A stretch of 64,000 nucleotides of DNA, taken from contig KN832555.1 of the NCBI GenBank assembly GCA_000827205.1, positions 1,757,300-1,821,299 of the forward strand, in the 5' to 3' direction. Below the pieces are notes generated by a model. The model saw only the letters and a program-made list of their open reading frames with translations, ran no database searches and had not been told where the DNA came from. Source of the stretch: Plicaturopsis crispa FD-325 SS-3 (lineage: Eukaryota; Basidiomycota; Agaricomycetes; Amylocorticiales; Amylocorticiaceae). How positions within the stretch are numbered: the first letter of the stretch is position 1; each line of letters starts with the position of its first letter. This document shows, piece by piece, positions 42,474 through 53,269 of the stretch. Both the position numbers and the translations under genes were made by a program.

Positions 42474-44972
42474 TCACTTGTTAGCGCCAGAGGGTACGAC
42501 CTCTCTCAGGAACGCGCCGATGTGGCTTTCCTGCATGGCAGATGCAAGATGCGTTTTCTCGTAAACCGGGTCGCCGCCCTCCGTCGCCATTGCCTGGCTG
42601 TGAGTTGCTTTCCTGATGGCCTCGATCCCTAACTGAGAACCTTTCTTCACAACCTTGTCAAGGAACGAAGGTTTGTCCTTCGTGCTGGACGTCTCGATAT
42701 GCTCAGCCGCGACGTCCTTGGGTGGGTTCTTGCCTGGGACGTAAGGCCAGTGCGTCCGCAGATGTTCTTCGAGTGGCTGGAGCGCGCAGACGAGCTCTGG
42801 GTACTGGGTGATAGCATCCTGCAAGGCTGGAAGAACACGAGACTGCCTGAGAACGGACGGGTGGATGACTTCGTGGGTGACAGGATCCGGTGCAGTTGGG
42901 ATTTGACGCTGTATAGCGTCGGAGATCGTATAAATGCCCGTCCTTGGACTGCCGGTGATAATGAGTGCGCGCAATGGAGTGATGTGATTGCTACTGACTC
43001 GTGAGGTTGTTGCTCTCCCCAAGGCGCTACAGGGTCGGATAGCGACGCCAAGTAGGTGTAGTCAAGGGACAAGAGGTCACTGATGTTCGCCTATATGCAT
43101 AGTAATGAAAATTCGTATGTTGGTTCTAGAGCAATAAGAAAGCACCGACCGCCATCCATGTCAGCGTAAGATCAGCCAAGTCGTGGTCATGCCATCCGCC
43201 TCCAATCTACACAAAAAATGATACATGAGCTCATCATAGGGTCTTCAGAGACAGTGGACATACATACGTCGGCGTGGGACCCTGAGTGCATTATTAGACC
43301 AAGTAAGCGCGGTCAGTCGTTAACATAGAAGCGAATCCACATGCCTGTAAACCAGCACTGTACATAGGCGTTAACACAAGGTACAGAAATACACGGTCCA
43401 TTTCTACGCGCACCTGCTTAAGGATCTGTCCTTTCCGCCTCCCACCTTCCGACTGCTGGAATTTGGTGCAATTCTAGCCAGAGAGTGAATCAGAAATCTC
43501 TGTCCGCGGGCGATGCGACTCTACTTACGAAGTCCTTCCTAGTCTCGTTCAACGCGAGAGCCTGGAACGCATTCTGGATATGCTCTCCGAGGAGCTTATC
43601 CGGGAACCCAAAAATCGTCGTGACCTTATCCGAATGCAATTTAAGTTCGTCTGGCAGGCCCAGAGAGCCGACCGTGTCGAAGACGCCCACGCATCTGAGG
43701 GGACAGTGAGTGGTCAGAATGTGACGAATACGTAGGGCGTGGATGGGCCAAGTTACTTTACGGAGAATGTGTCTTTGTCCGAGTCCGCCCTCTTCTTGCC
43801 GGGGGAGTCGTGCGACGTCCAAGGCGCCAGCTGTTTATCAAGCTCCGCGATTTCTACGTCGGCGTTAGTATTTATATGGCACCGGATGATGCATTTGTGT
43901 TCACCACTTTGATCCTTGGACTTGCCACGCTTCTGGAATGCGATGAAAACTCCGGCGAAGTGGTCCATATCGGTTCTGAGCAAAGGCGTGCCATTAGTAC
44001 CACATACGATCATCATTGCTATAGTAAGCAAACCTGTCCAAAACACCGATGGCTCCCTGCCGCGAGATGAGAACTTTTCCGGGACAGGATTATGTAGAGT
44101 ACCTACAATAAACATCGCTACCATCCGCGCGGTGTATGCGCCCTATGACTTTCCGTTAGATACGCACTCGCACTTTTCGCAGACTCGTGTGCGCACTCGA
44201 GAGAAACCAAAGACGAATATCTACGTCGCGTTTATCAGTCTTAACCCAAGTGGCCGATAGCGAAGAAAGTACCTCATCTCCCGGCTGGTAGTTGCTAAAC
44301 AAATTCGTACACGGAGGTGAGCTCATTCAGTATACAGTCATAGCGCAGGAGAACTTACTGTGCTATGAAGGCGTAAGCCTCTTGGACCTTTGAAGCTGAG
44401 ATACATCCAGTTAGGAAGACGGAGAAACAAATCGAAGCGACGTGTCGTACCCAACGATGCTCCAGTTGTGCCTAACAGCCAATTTGACGGAAGTAACCAT
44501 GAGTACTCTGTAAGAAGGAATTGTTACCAGCCAACAGTACTTACCCTGGATATATTCAGAATAAAAGTTGTCCTCGCTTCCGATACCTGATTGGTAGAAC
44601 ACAACTTGCGGAATGGGTGGTTCGCTAGTACAGTCGTGTTATTTCAGCGGTTTAAGCATACTTACTCAACACGCGTCACGTACTATCTTTCGTCCTGGTG
44701 GTTGATAGTCCTGGCAAGACGGAGGACGTTCGTGTACATCCATCTATCTTTGACGGTCACGCCATCCTCCCAAGTCCTACACAAATTGAGCGCAGCTCAG
44801 AACCAATTCACGGGCCAAAGGTCAAGAGACATAAGACGCACCCATCACAACAAACGACGATTCGTTTCTTAACACGATTTCTGGTGGAATTGGCAGTGGG
44901 AATGTAAGAGCTGCCCCATGAATCCTTGCGTTGCGCATCGGATGCTGGTGACTGGTGCGTATACGCCTCCAT
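42474..44972 (-). CDS. DUF2235 (Tle1-like) alpha/beta hydrolase-domain protein
   Basis: Starts at ATG 44972 (MEAYTHQSPASDAQRKDSWG) and ends just after VPSGANK at 42474. After splicing, the N-terminal signature reads NRVKKRIVVCCDGTWEDGV, followed by RWMYTNVLRLARTI, VFYQSGIGSEDNFYSEYIQ, YAFIAHNYQPGDEIFVFGFSRGAYTAR (GFSRG holds the nucleophile Ser), CVGVFDTVGSLGLPDELK, AFQALALNETRKDF and VWFTGSHADVGGGW (catalytic Asp/His region). This order matches DUF2235, shared with bacterial type VI secretion phospholipase effectors (Tle1) and with many basidiomycete proteins of unknown substrate. Roughly a dozen introns, some exons only 20-25 nt. No signal peptide, so intracellular. Likely an esterase or lipase by fold; unproven. 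Confidence 0.85.
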
Positions 44973-45455
44973 TGCTTGACCGGTTTACACAGGGAACTAC
45001 ACTGCACGTTAGTAGAGATGTGAGTAAGGAGCAACGAGCTGCTATAATTGCAAGCCGGATGAAGGTTTTTATAGCACCCCGCGGCAGTAAGGCCGAAGCG
45101 ATGATGCAGTGCCTGGGACAAGGAGCCCCACTGCCTCTTATACACGCGAAACACCGGGCGAAGACATCGCGTCCGAGAACTGAGAGCGTAGCCAGAAGAG
45201 AGCGCTACGTTGAAGTCGGGGATGCAGAGCATCCGAGTGCCTACCAATGGGGTATCGATATCGCAATCGCAAAGACGGTCACGGCGTCCCACCGTCTTAG
45301 TAGAACAAAGACAAGATATATGTATAATATCGCGTGCATCTGAAGTCCGATTATGTCCAGTCTAGCCCTACACCTTGTCCGTATGCACTGTGGTCAATAG
45401 AAAATTGTCTGCGTGTATGTAGCGCTCACAGTCCTTTCTTTGAGCCACGGCTGGG
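44973..45455. other. Intergenic region between NUS1 and the DUF2235 gene
   Basis: 483 bp upstream of the DUF2235 ATG. A plus-strand open frame (44918-45343) overlaps it but starts inside the DUF2235 gene and resembles nothing; treated as chance. Confidence 0.4.
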
Positions 45456-46673
45456 TCATTTACCGAGGCGCATCTCAGCGCCGGCGAACTCGTCCAGCGC
45501 CTCTCTAAACTCTATTTCGTCCAGCGGTACGGGAGCAAGTGATTGTTCCTTGTTTTGTATTAGCCCACTCCAAGCCCGACGGGAGCTGTGGATCTCATTA
45601 TAACTTGAATGCAGTCAGAAATGTCACACCGTTCGTTAGGCATTCTCGATCTGACTCACTGTATTTCTGTCAATCTGATTTGCCATGGTGGGAATCCGTA
45701 TAAATGCAGGGGTACCCTCTTGTAAAGGGATGGATATATTGGGTGTACAATCATGAGGTCCGGGGCTGGGAACCCGTGCGATCCTGTGGAATATCACTGA
45801 TTGACATGGGTGACTAGAAATGTGGTACCCGGACTAACCTTGTACAACGGAGTTTAGCTCTTCGACAGACAGGTGGAATTTTTCTCCTGCGGGAAGTTCC
45901 CGAGAAGCTTGGCTGAGCATTTGTTCCTGTTGTTGAACGATGTAAGAGCGAGCGATCGACGCCAATGCCGGTTTTGAGGATTCCCGCGATGTCAGATGGA
46001 GTGTAAGTGGCCTAACATCTGATTTCTGTCCTTCTGAAGAGAGGAATCAACCCGTTAACAGCTAGAACGCGTCGAATAAGAAAAGCGCGTGCGCACGTTC
46101 AGTTCGGCGCCGTTTGAGGACGCCAACGCGGGAATGATTTCTTTTTGCTGGCGCGCCGTTTACATGCAAGGTAACGGTGCCCAAATCGCGGTCAAGGATG
46201 TTCAAGTCGGTAGAATGTGATTCCGAATGGTCAGAGAGCGGAGGCGTGAGGGGGTATTCAACATCGGAATCACCGCTCTCGCACGACACGCCTTCTTGGG
46301 CATGGACGCGCTCTTGAATGTCGCGGGAGCATCTCAGACCGACGCCTACACAAAGAAATGAGACTGTCCTAAGTAATTGAGAATATATCGGCGTACCCTC
46401 GCTATCATATACCGTGAGTGTTTCGATGCCCACTGTTCGACACCAGTCCACCGTTCGTTCGACGCATTCCAGGAATGCACGCTCTGTTTCCTCAGTTTGC
46501 GCAGATTTAGACCCAACTAGCAGCAGGGCAAGATGAGCAGGTATTCGTCTCCGTTGCGCAGTGAGCGAGCGAGGCTGAGGGTTGCGTAAACTGCTCCGTA
46601 TTGAGGATACCGCTACGATGCAAGAGTACAAAAAATGAAAGAGAGACAGGACGAAAGATGCCAGTGAAGGCAT
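45456..46673 (-). CDS. NUS1: Dehydrodolichyl diphosphate synthase subunit Nus1 (NgBR-like)
   Basis: Starts at ATG 46673 (MPSLASFVLSLFHFLYSCIVAVSS), an N-terminal membrane segment, and ends at TGA 45458-45456. Conserved segments: IPAHLALLLVGSK, VERTVDWCRTVGIETLTVYDSEG (split from the next exon), PLTLHLTSRESSKPALASIARSYIV, LSVEELNSVVQ, PDLMIVHPIYPSLYKRVPLHLYGFPPWQIRLTEI, and the end LDEFAGAEMRLGK, whose RLG triplet is the conserved C-terminal RxG of cis-prenyltransferase heteromers. With Rer2/Srt1 it makes the long polyprenyl diphosphate for dolichol at the ER. Like Nus1 elsewhere it lacks the catalytic Asp motif of the partner subunit. Confidence 0.88.
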
Positions 46674-47806
46674 CGGATTCAGGGAGCCAGGTGGGCTGGT
46701 GGTGGTAGAGGAAACAGGACGTTAACGGTCCTTAAGCCTGTGGTAGTTGCGAATAAGTAGCTAAGTCGACACGAAGTCGCGACCGATCGCGACGTGGAGG
46801 TCCCAATACAAACCACGTGTTAAATAGGATGAAGGATATAAATGTTACAATTTCTTCGCAAAACCGGATTCTTGCATTTCAGGTCACTGAACTAGCCTAA
46901 GTCCAATGCCCGGACACAACCCGTCTAAGTTAGCCCGACTTTTTCGTATCTACCCAACCTGAATCGCCCCATGAATGTAGCATTCTGGTGCATTCAATCC
47001 AGCCTCATTAATTTTGTGTAATATTGTCCAAGCCAGCCCGACTTTTCCGTGTTTCCCTTCAAAACCACCTCGAACCCTGCTTGTCAGGTCAAAGACATAT
47101 AACTAAAATACTTTCCGAGGTGTCTTGCAATGCCTGAAGTCCCCGGAGAAGGTGCAAAGTGGTTGTAATCCATCTGCAGAGGCCAGAAGGCCTTAGAAGG
47201 AGGAGGAAAGCAGTTTTCCGGTCACAGGGACTTCTTACTACGGCTGGATAAAATCCTTGACTTGTCTTATATACTCTAACTAATCCCTTTGAGTGATTCA
47301 GAAAGAAAATATGCACCGTGGGATGCTGTTGAAGGCAGGGGAAGCGGGGGGAGGGGATAATGCGGGCTGGGTCAGTATAATGGTCTGCCGAAAAGTCGTG
47401 CTGAGTCCGTGCATTCATGGCGATGGAAAAAGCGGGCTGAATAGGTACCTATGAATCTGGGCCAGCTTGTCACCCGCTCAATGCTCAATCGATACATCCC
47501 TTGAGGCTGAATTTATCGTCATTTTTGGGGCTTAGTTGGAGCATACATTGCGATGGAAAATGCGGGCTGAGTTGCCTCCCTGTGCCCGGGCTGGGCCAGC
47601 AACCTGAAATGCAAGAAACACATTTTGGAATTTCTTCGGTACTCAATAAATATTTCAAGCTGCGACACAGCTAAACCTACGGATGCGAGGCTGAGAGCAC
47701 ACTGCGAGACATTGTGACTACATGTTATTGAGAAAAGGAAGAGAAAAATCCGTCACAGGTATGTATACACGGGATACTTGATCGATTCTCGACAGTCCCC
47801 AGCACT
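46674..47806. other. 1.1-kb intergenic region containing an old inverted-repeat element
   Basis: NUS1 promoter side plus 3' flank of SEC17. Between them lies the 46869-47617 inverted-repeat structure described separately; no protein gene is supported. Confidence 0.5.
46869..47617. repeat. Degenerate fold-back/MITE-like inverted-repeat element (about 750 bp)
   Basis: TTCTTGCATTTCAGGT at 46869-46884 is the exact reverse complement of 47602-47617. Inside, AGCCCGACTTTTTCG-like segments on the left (about 46935 and 47034) face CGATGGAAAAAGCGGGCTGA-like segments on the right (about 47420 and 47550), so the arms remain partly complementary over some 80 bp. No target duplication could be recognised. 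Confidence 0.6.
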
Positions 47807-48844
47807 CTATGTCAGAGCGGGCTCCTCGTTGATGCTCCGCTTGATCTTCAGTAATAGACTCGTCTTCCAGTTGTCCAAACTTGTCACTTGGTTGAACTCC
47901 ACCACCGCGCCCGTAAATGCTTCCTGATCACCCGCCTCTACGGCCTCGATGAGGATGTTTACAAATTTGGCTTCCCGGGTCGTAGAGAATGTTGTGTCGA
48001 GAGAAGAATATTTAGCCATGTTGCGCTTTGCGGTTATAGGGTCCTTGAGGTCATGGTATTGTCAGCACAAGGAAGGTCAGGCTGCAACACAGAAGAACGT
48101 ACCCCCATGGCGAGCGCACACAGCCCAGCTCGGAGCCAGTATTCTTTCACGCTGTACTTTGTGAGTGCAGAGCCTAGCGAGTGGTCTGCAACTTGCTCGT
48201 AGCGTGCAATGGCTTGAGGGTATTCCTCGAGATCGGCATGGAGGTCCGCTGCATCCTTGAAGCATGCATTGGCGGTTCTATGGAGAATGCAATTGTTGTT
48301 GGTAGTGCACGAAACAGACAGAATGACGACTCACGCATTGGCGTCCTCCTGGGCATACCAGTCACCGGCGCGCTCGTAACTCTCACAGGCTTTCCGTAGA
48401 TCATTGTTCTCCTGCAGATATATTTGGCCGATCTCCTTCTCCCTGTCGGCTGCTTGTCTAAAGCGACCACCTTGACAGAGGTGAGTGATGGTCTGCGTCA
48501 AGGCCTGAATGGCAACTGTACGATGCATAGGTCAGCATTTCACTATCAGCGAGGAACTGCAACTCACGATCGGGGAATCCTCTCTTGTATGCCTTGGCGG
48601 CATTCCACCACGCATTGGCCGCCTCGCTTGACTCTTTGCATTTCTCTCTGCACTCCGCCTCCCTCGCGAATGCATCACCAGCCTCTCTGAACTGCTTCTC
48701 GAGTTTGAACGAGTTGGCGGCCTGTTGGAACAGGTCGCCGGCCTCCTCGTACTTCGAGGACGACGACGAGAACCATCCTCCCGAAGAGGCTGCCTTCTTG
48801 TCTGCCTTTTCGAGAAGGACCTGCGCTGGTGATTTAGACGGCAT
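47807..48844 (-). CDS. SEC17: Alpha-SNAP, vesicular fusion protein Sec17
   Basis: Starts at ATG 48844 (MPSKSPAQVLLEKADKKAASSGGWFSSSSSKYEEAGDLF) and ends at 47807 after INEEPALT. The protein is all tetratricopeptide-like helices: QQAANSFKLEKQFREAGDAFAREAECREK, ANAWWNAAKAYKRG, ADREKEIGQIYLQENNDLRKACESYERAGDWYAQEDA, ANACFKDAADLHADLEEYPQAIARYEQVA, WLRAGLCALAMGD, and the C-terminal LDNWKTSLLLKIKRSI. Length near 290 residues fits. Sec17 recruits the Sec18/NSF ATPase to SNARE bundles to take them apart after membrane fusion. It is divergent from the PCM1 gene with 181 bp between ATGs. Confidence 0.95.
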
Positions 48845-49025
48845 GAGAGTAGGAAACGAGAATTATTGCGATGGCTAGCAGCAGCGACGGGCGCTGCAGA
48901 TATATTTACAGCTGCAGCGCAGCGACCACGTGTCTATCCGGCCATGTGGCGCAGATCGTAACGCGCCTTTATTTACCGCGGTCGCTTCAAGTCCTCGACC
49001 TGTGTCTTTCTCCTCTGCCAATACC
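48845..49025. promoter_or_regulatory. Shared divergent promoter SEC17 / PCM1
   Basis: Only 181 bp separate the two start codons. No TATA box recognised. Confidence 0.5.
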
Positions 49026-50955
49026 ATGTCTGCTCTGCCTGTACAAGAACTGAAGGAGCTGTCCGAGAAACATCTTAAACCGGCCCATATTCACTTTCAA
49101 TATGGCACGGCAGGGTTCCGCACACTGTACGTTGACCAGATGCTATCGGTAACCAGCCGGTACTTACAAGTGCTATAGGGCGAGCACGCTTGACTCCGTG
49201 CTGTTCAGAGTCGGCGTCATCGCCGGTCTGAGAAGTAGGAAACTAGATGGAAAGACCATCGGCGTGATGGTGACTGCCTCCCACAATCCTGAACAGGTAC
49301 GAACACTGTAATTTATAGCATCTATATATGCCAGTTACTCATCTATATTCTAGGACAACGGAGTGAAGCTCGTTGATCCCCGAGGAGAGATGCTCGAGGC
49401 TTCATGGGAGGTCCACGCCACTACTCTCTCCAACGCACCTACCACAGATGACTTCCTCGAGGCATTGGACAGCTTCGTGAAGACACTCAAAATCGACCTC
49501 TCGAAACCAGCTAGGGTGGTTTATGCCCGAGATACCAGGCCCTCTGGGCCGGCACTTGTCGCTGCGTTAGAAGACGGGCTGACAGCTATTGGCGCTGAGG
49601 GTCGCAATGCTGGCGTCACTACGACGCCCATTCTTCATTACCTCGTTCGAGCCATCAACACCAAGGGCACGAAGGAGTCCTACGGCGACGATTCCGAAGA
49701 CGGTTACTATACAAAGCTCAGTACAGCTTTCAAGAAGCTCGTTGTAAGTGTTTCAAAGTCCTTGCTTCCTTGTCCATCAAGCCTAAAGCGCTGACTTGTT
49801 TACAGGCCGGAAGACCCACGCCCTCGCCGTTGCTCATCGACTGTGCCAACGGCGTCGGAGCCCCCGCTGCCGAGAAATTATCCAGCTACATCGGTGACGC
49901 TCTCCCTTTCATATTGGAAAACACAGCCATCACAACAGCGGGCGCACTGAACCATGCCTGCGGTGCCGACTATGTCAAGACAACACAGAAATTGCCGCCA
50001 TCGCTCGCGGATCACCTGAAACCTGGTCAGCGTGGCTGTAGCTTGGATGGCGATGCCGACCGTTTGATGTACTTCTATCTCGACGAGGAACGCGCCCAAT
50101 TCCACATGCTTGATGGCGACAAGATTGCAGCCCTTACGGCCGCGTTCATCGTTGAGCTCGTCAAGGCGGCTGGCCTCGAGGAAGAAATTAAAGTTGGTGT
50201 GGTACAAACGGCCTATGCCAATGGCGCATCTACCAAATACCTCAGTCAAGTGCGTATATCACTTGTCGCTTGGGCAATGGGAACTGACCTATGCGCTACA
50301 GCGTTTACCGGTCAAATGTGTTCCAACGGGCGTCAAACACTTACACCATGCCGCTGAGAGCTTCAATATCGGTGTGTACTTCGAAGCGAATGGTCACGGC
50401 ACAATTCTGTTCTCGCAGTGGACCCAAGAAAAGCTTGCAGCGCACCAGCCATCGACCCCCGCCCAGTCCACAGCTCTCAACCATCTCGTGAACTTGACCC
50501 TTCTGGTCAACCAGACAGTCGGAGACGCGCTCTCCGATATGCTTCTCGTCGAAGTTGTCCTCGCGCACAAATCGTACGGCGGTGCAGAGTGGGACTCGCT
50601 CTATGCGGACCTGCCCAACCGCCTCGTCAAGGTCGTCGTGGGGGACAGGAACGCGTTCAAGACCGTCGATGCCGAGCGCCGCCTGGTCAGCCCCCCTGGG
50701 CTTCAAGACAAGATTGAGGACCTTGTTCGTCGGTACGAAGGCGGACGGTCGTTTGTCCGCCCGAGTGGCACGGAGGATGTTGTGAGGGTGTATGCCGAGG
50801 CCGTAGTCAGGTCGCAAGCTGATGGTAAGACATCCAATTGTTTCTGTAGCTGGAAGGGACTGAGTGTTATGATAGAACTGGCATTCCGTGTTGGAGGACT
50901 TGTGTATGATGAGGCTGGTGGCGATCCAGCTACCCGCCCCAAGGACTTTATCTGA
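49026..50955 (+). CDS. PCM1: Phosphoacetylglucosamine mutase
   Basis: Starts at ATG 49026 ([17 protein letters not shown]) and ends at TGA 50953-50955. Motifs in order: [10 protein letters not shown], the phosphoserine loop [16 protein letters not shown] (Ser is the phosphate carrier), YARDTRPSG, the Mg-binding loop [13 protein letters not shown], sugar-binding [12 protein letters not shown], and the phosphate-binding [18 protein letters not shown]. The enzyme interconverts GlcNAc-6-P and GlcNAc-1-P for UDP-GlcNAc, used for chitin, N-glycans and GPI anchors. About 540 residues, normal; five or six exons and no disruption. Confidence 0.95.
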
Positions 50956-51313
50956 ACTACGTCGTGATGTGGAAGAAATCAATTGGAGTTTGTAATCCTG
51001 TATTTTTCTCGACTGGTTTCTGGGAATTATAATCTGTTGGACTTATAGTAGTTGGCCATGCTGTAGCAACTCTGAGGAGCAGGTATCAGGTCTCGTCTGC
51101 TTTAGATCTCAGATTTACAGCACCGAGAGCACGCGAGAGCACGTAATTATATCGAGCGACCTCCGAGACCGACGACGCGACCCTTTCCCGAGCAACGTCC
51201 GAGTCATGTCTGCCTCCTTTCATATATCGCATCCTTTCTGTCCAGAGACTATAGCCCCCCGCTCGCGTTTTCCTTGTACCAACTGAGGCTTCACTTTCTG
51301 CAAAGTCCTCCAA
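50956..51313. other. Intergenic region PCM1 / DUG3
   Basis: 358 bp with 3' flank of PCM1 and promoter of DUG3; no extra gene. Confidence 0.4.
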
Positions 51314-52903
51314 ATGTGCCGATTCGTCATCTACAAAGGCACATCACCGGTACAACTCTGCCATGTCAGTCGCTTCTTGTCCGTAAGATCGAATCGTTGC
51401 TCACCGGACCTTCTTGCAGCTCTTGACACGACCATGCCACTCTATCATAAACCAGGCGTTTGATTCGCGTCTTCGGCTGGACCGCAGGAGACCTATCAAT
51501 GGTGACGGTTTCGGAGTAGGTACGCGAGAGATGCTGCCGTGACTATGCATCAAGTAGCTGACGGGAATGTCAGGATGGTATGATTCTGTACAGGATGAAG
51601 AGCTCGGAAGTCAACCGTGCATATTCACTTCTGTGACGCCAGTGAGTGACACTATGAATACAACCGCCGTTCACGCTGAAATATTATCAGGCTTGGAATA
51701 ACGTCAATCTCCAACGGCTGGCCGAGAAGATCAAGTCTCCACTCGTGTTGCAAGTTGCTAGCCTTTGAACACCACCCACTCCGTCCTAAATTCTCGCAAT
51801 CTACTTAGTGCTCATGTCCGTGCAACAACCGCCGGTTCACTATCACTCGACAACTGCCATCCATTTGTTCATGGCAAACTCATGGTAGATTGTTACTCTT
51901 ACACATTCGCAGCATCCCTTCTGCTTGCTGATACTCGTTTCCTAGTGGATGCACAACGGTGGAGTAGCAGATTTCCCTCACGTCAAACGGAGATTACAAG
52001 CAACCCTTCCCGACGAAATTTTTGACATCGTTCAGGGCAATACAGGTAAGATCAGTCTCGTGTACTATTGGTATTTTGCTAACGGCGAACGGTGTTAGAT
52101 TCCGAATGGGCGTTCGCTCTCTTCATATCGAAGGTAGGCTGTCGTATCTCTATCAACCGAAGAATCTCCTATAACTTGAAACACAGCTCCCTGATCCCAA
52201 CGCACAAACCTTCACGCCCCATGTGCTCAAGCAGGCTATGCTCGACACCATTGCATCGCTGAACGATTTCGCAGACCAAGCAGGAATTACTGAGCCAAGC
52301 TTGATGAACTTCTGCGTTACCGATGGAGAAAGCGTAGTTGCAACGCGGTATATCTCATCCCGTCACGACGAAGCTGCTTCTCTGGTACGTGGGCCTTTTT
52401 TTCACCTTCTTAAACGTGGCTTCGTGTATTTATGGTGTCGTGTAGTGGTTCTCATCGGGTACAACATTCAGTGAATACTCGAAAGGCGGTCACTACAAAA
52501 TGAACAAAGCAGACAAGCGTGAAGATATCATCATGGTACGCAGCGTGTCAACATATATTCTACGACCTTGTCTCTAACTCACTTCTGTTCAGATCGCCAG
52601 CGAACCGCTCACATTTGAGAAAGGTAGATACTATGCATGACCCACCAATCTGATTTGTGCTAACTCGTCTACCCAGCGGACTGGATGGAAATACGCACGA
52701 ACAACATGGTCATTATCACACCCAAAATGAACATCCTACAGATTCCCATCATCGACAAGTTCTACGTGCCCCCGTCGGATCCTGCAGCCCTCGAACGCGG
52801 GACCAGCTTCGCAGCCGGTAAGGGCCTCCTTAGCCCTCGCGTCGCGCTGCAGCCGACAGGGAATCAAGCGGATGTTGCAACCGCACCGATGATTAGCGTT
52901 TGA
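51314..52903 (+). CDS. DUG3: Glutamine amidotransferase DUG3 (glutathione degradation)
   Basis: Starts at ATG 51314 (MCRFVIYKGTSPVQLC), giving Cys at position 2 as the N-terminal nucleophile of class II glutamine amidotransferases. Further motifs: RRRPINGDGFGVG, FTSVTPAWNNVNLQRLAEKI, FAHVRATTAGSLSLDNCHPF, MWMHNGGVADFPHVKRRL, NTDSEWAFALFIS, NFCVTDGESVVATRYI, WFSSGTTF, IASEPLTFEKADWMEIRTNNMVII. These match Dug3, which with Dug2 cleaves the gamma-glutamyl bond of glutathione. Ends at 52903 after ATAPMISV. Many short introns. TANGO2/NRDE-type alternatives are less likely given the Cys2 and HNGG motifs. Confidence 0.9.
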
Positions 52904-53269
52904 AGATGCGTTGAATCCCTCTTGTCATATCCTTGGTTCTTGCTTTCCTTGTTTTCGTGTCACATATGTACCTTACTCACCCCATTTGCATTGCTACATC
53001 CTCAGCTTTATATACTTGCATACATCTCATCTGCTTGGGTGTGCCCTACAGGATAATGACCTCAGCTATATTTACTATCTATTTCCTCGAGGCTCGAATG
53101 AATGTGAATGGATTTCTTGCTAATAGTAATTGGGGGTCCGTCACCCGTGAGATTCTTTTGGGATTCGTCCGGACTCGGAACTACGAACGGCTTTGCACGC
53201 TTGCCTTAGTTTGCTACAGCTCTCCCCAACTTTTCTCTCAGTCGTTTGAAACTCTTTCTCTCGACTGTC
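52904..53269. other. Intergenic region DUG3 / RBM39-like gene
   Basis: 366 bp, pyrimidine-rich before the downstream ATG; no gene recognised. Confidence 0.4.

Noticed and set aside
44918-45343. Plus-strand frame of about 140 codons
   Set aside because: Begins inside the 5' exon of the DUF2235 gene on the other strand and resembles nothing.
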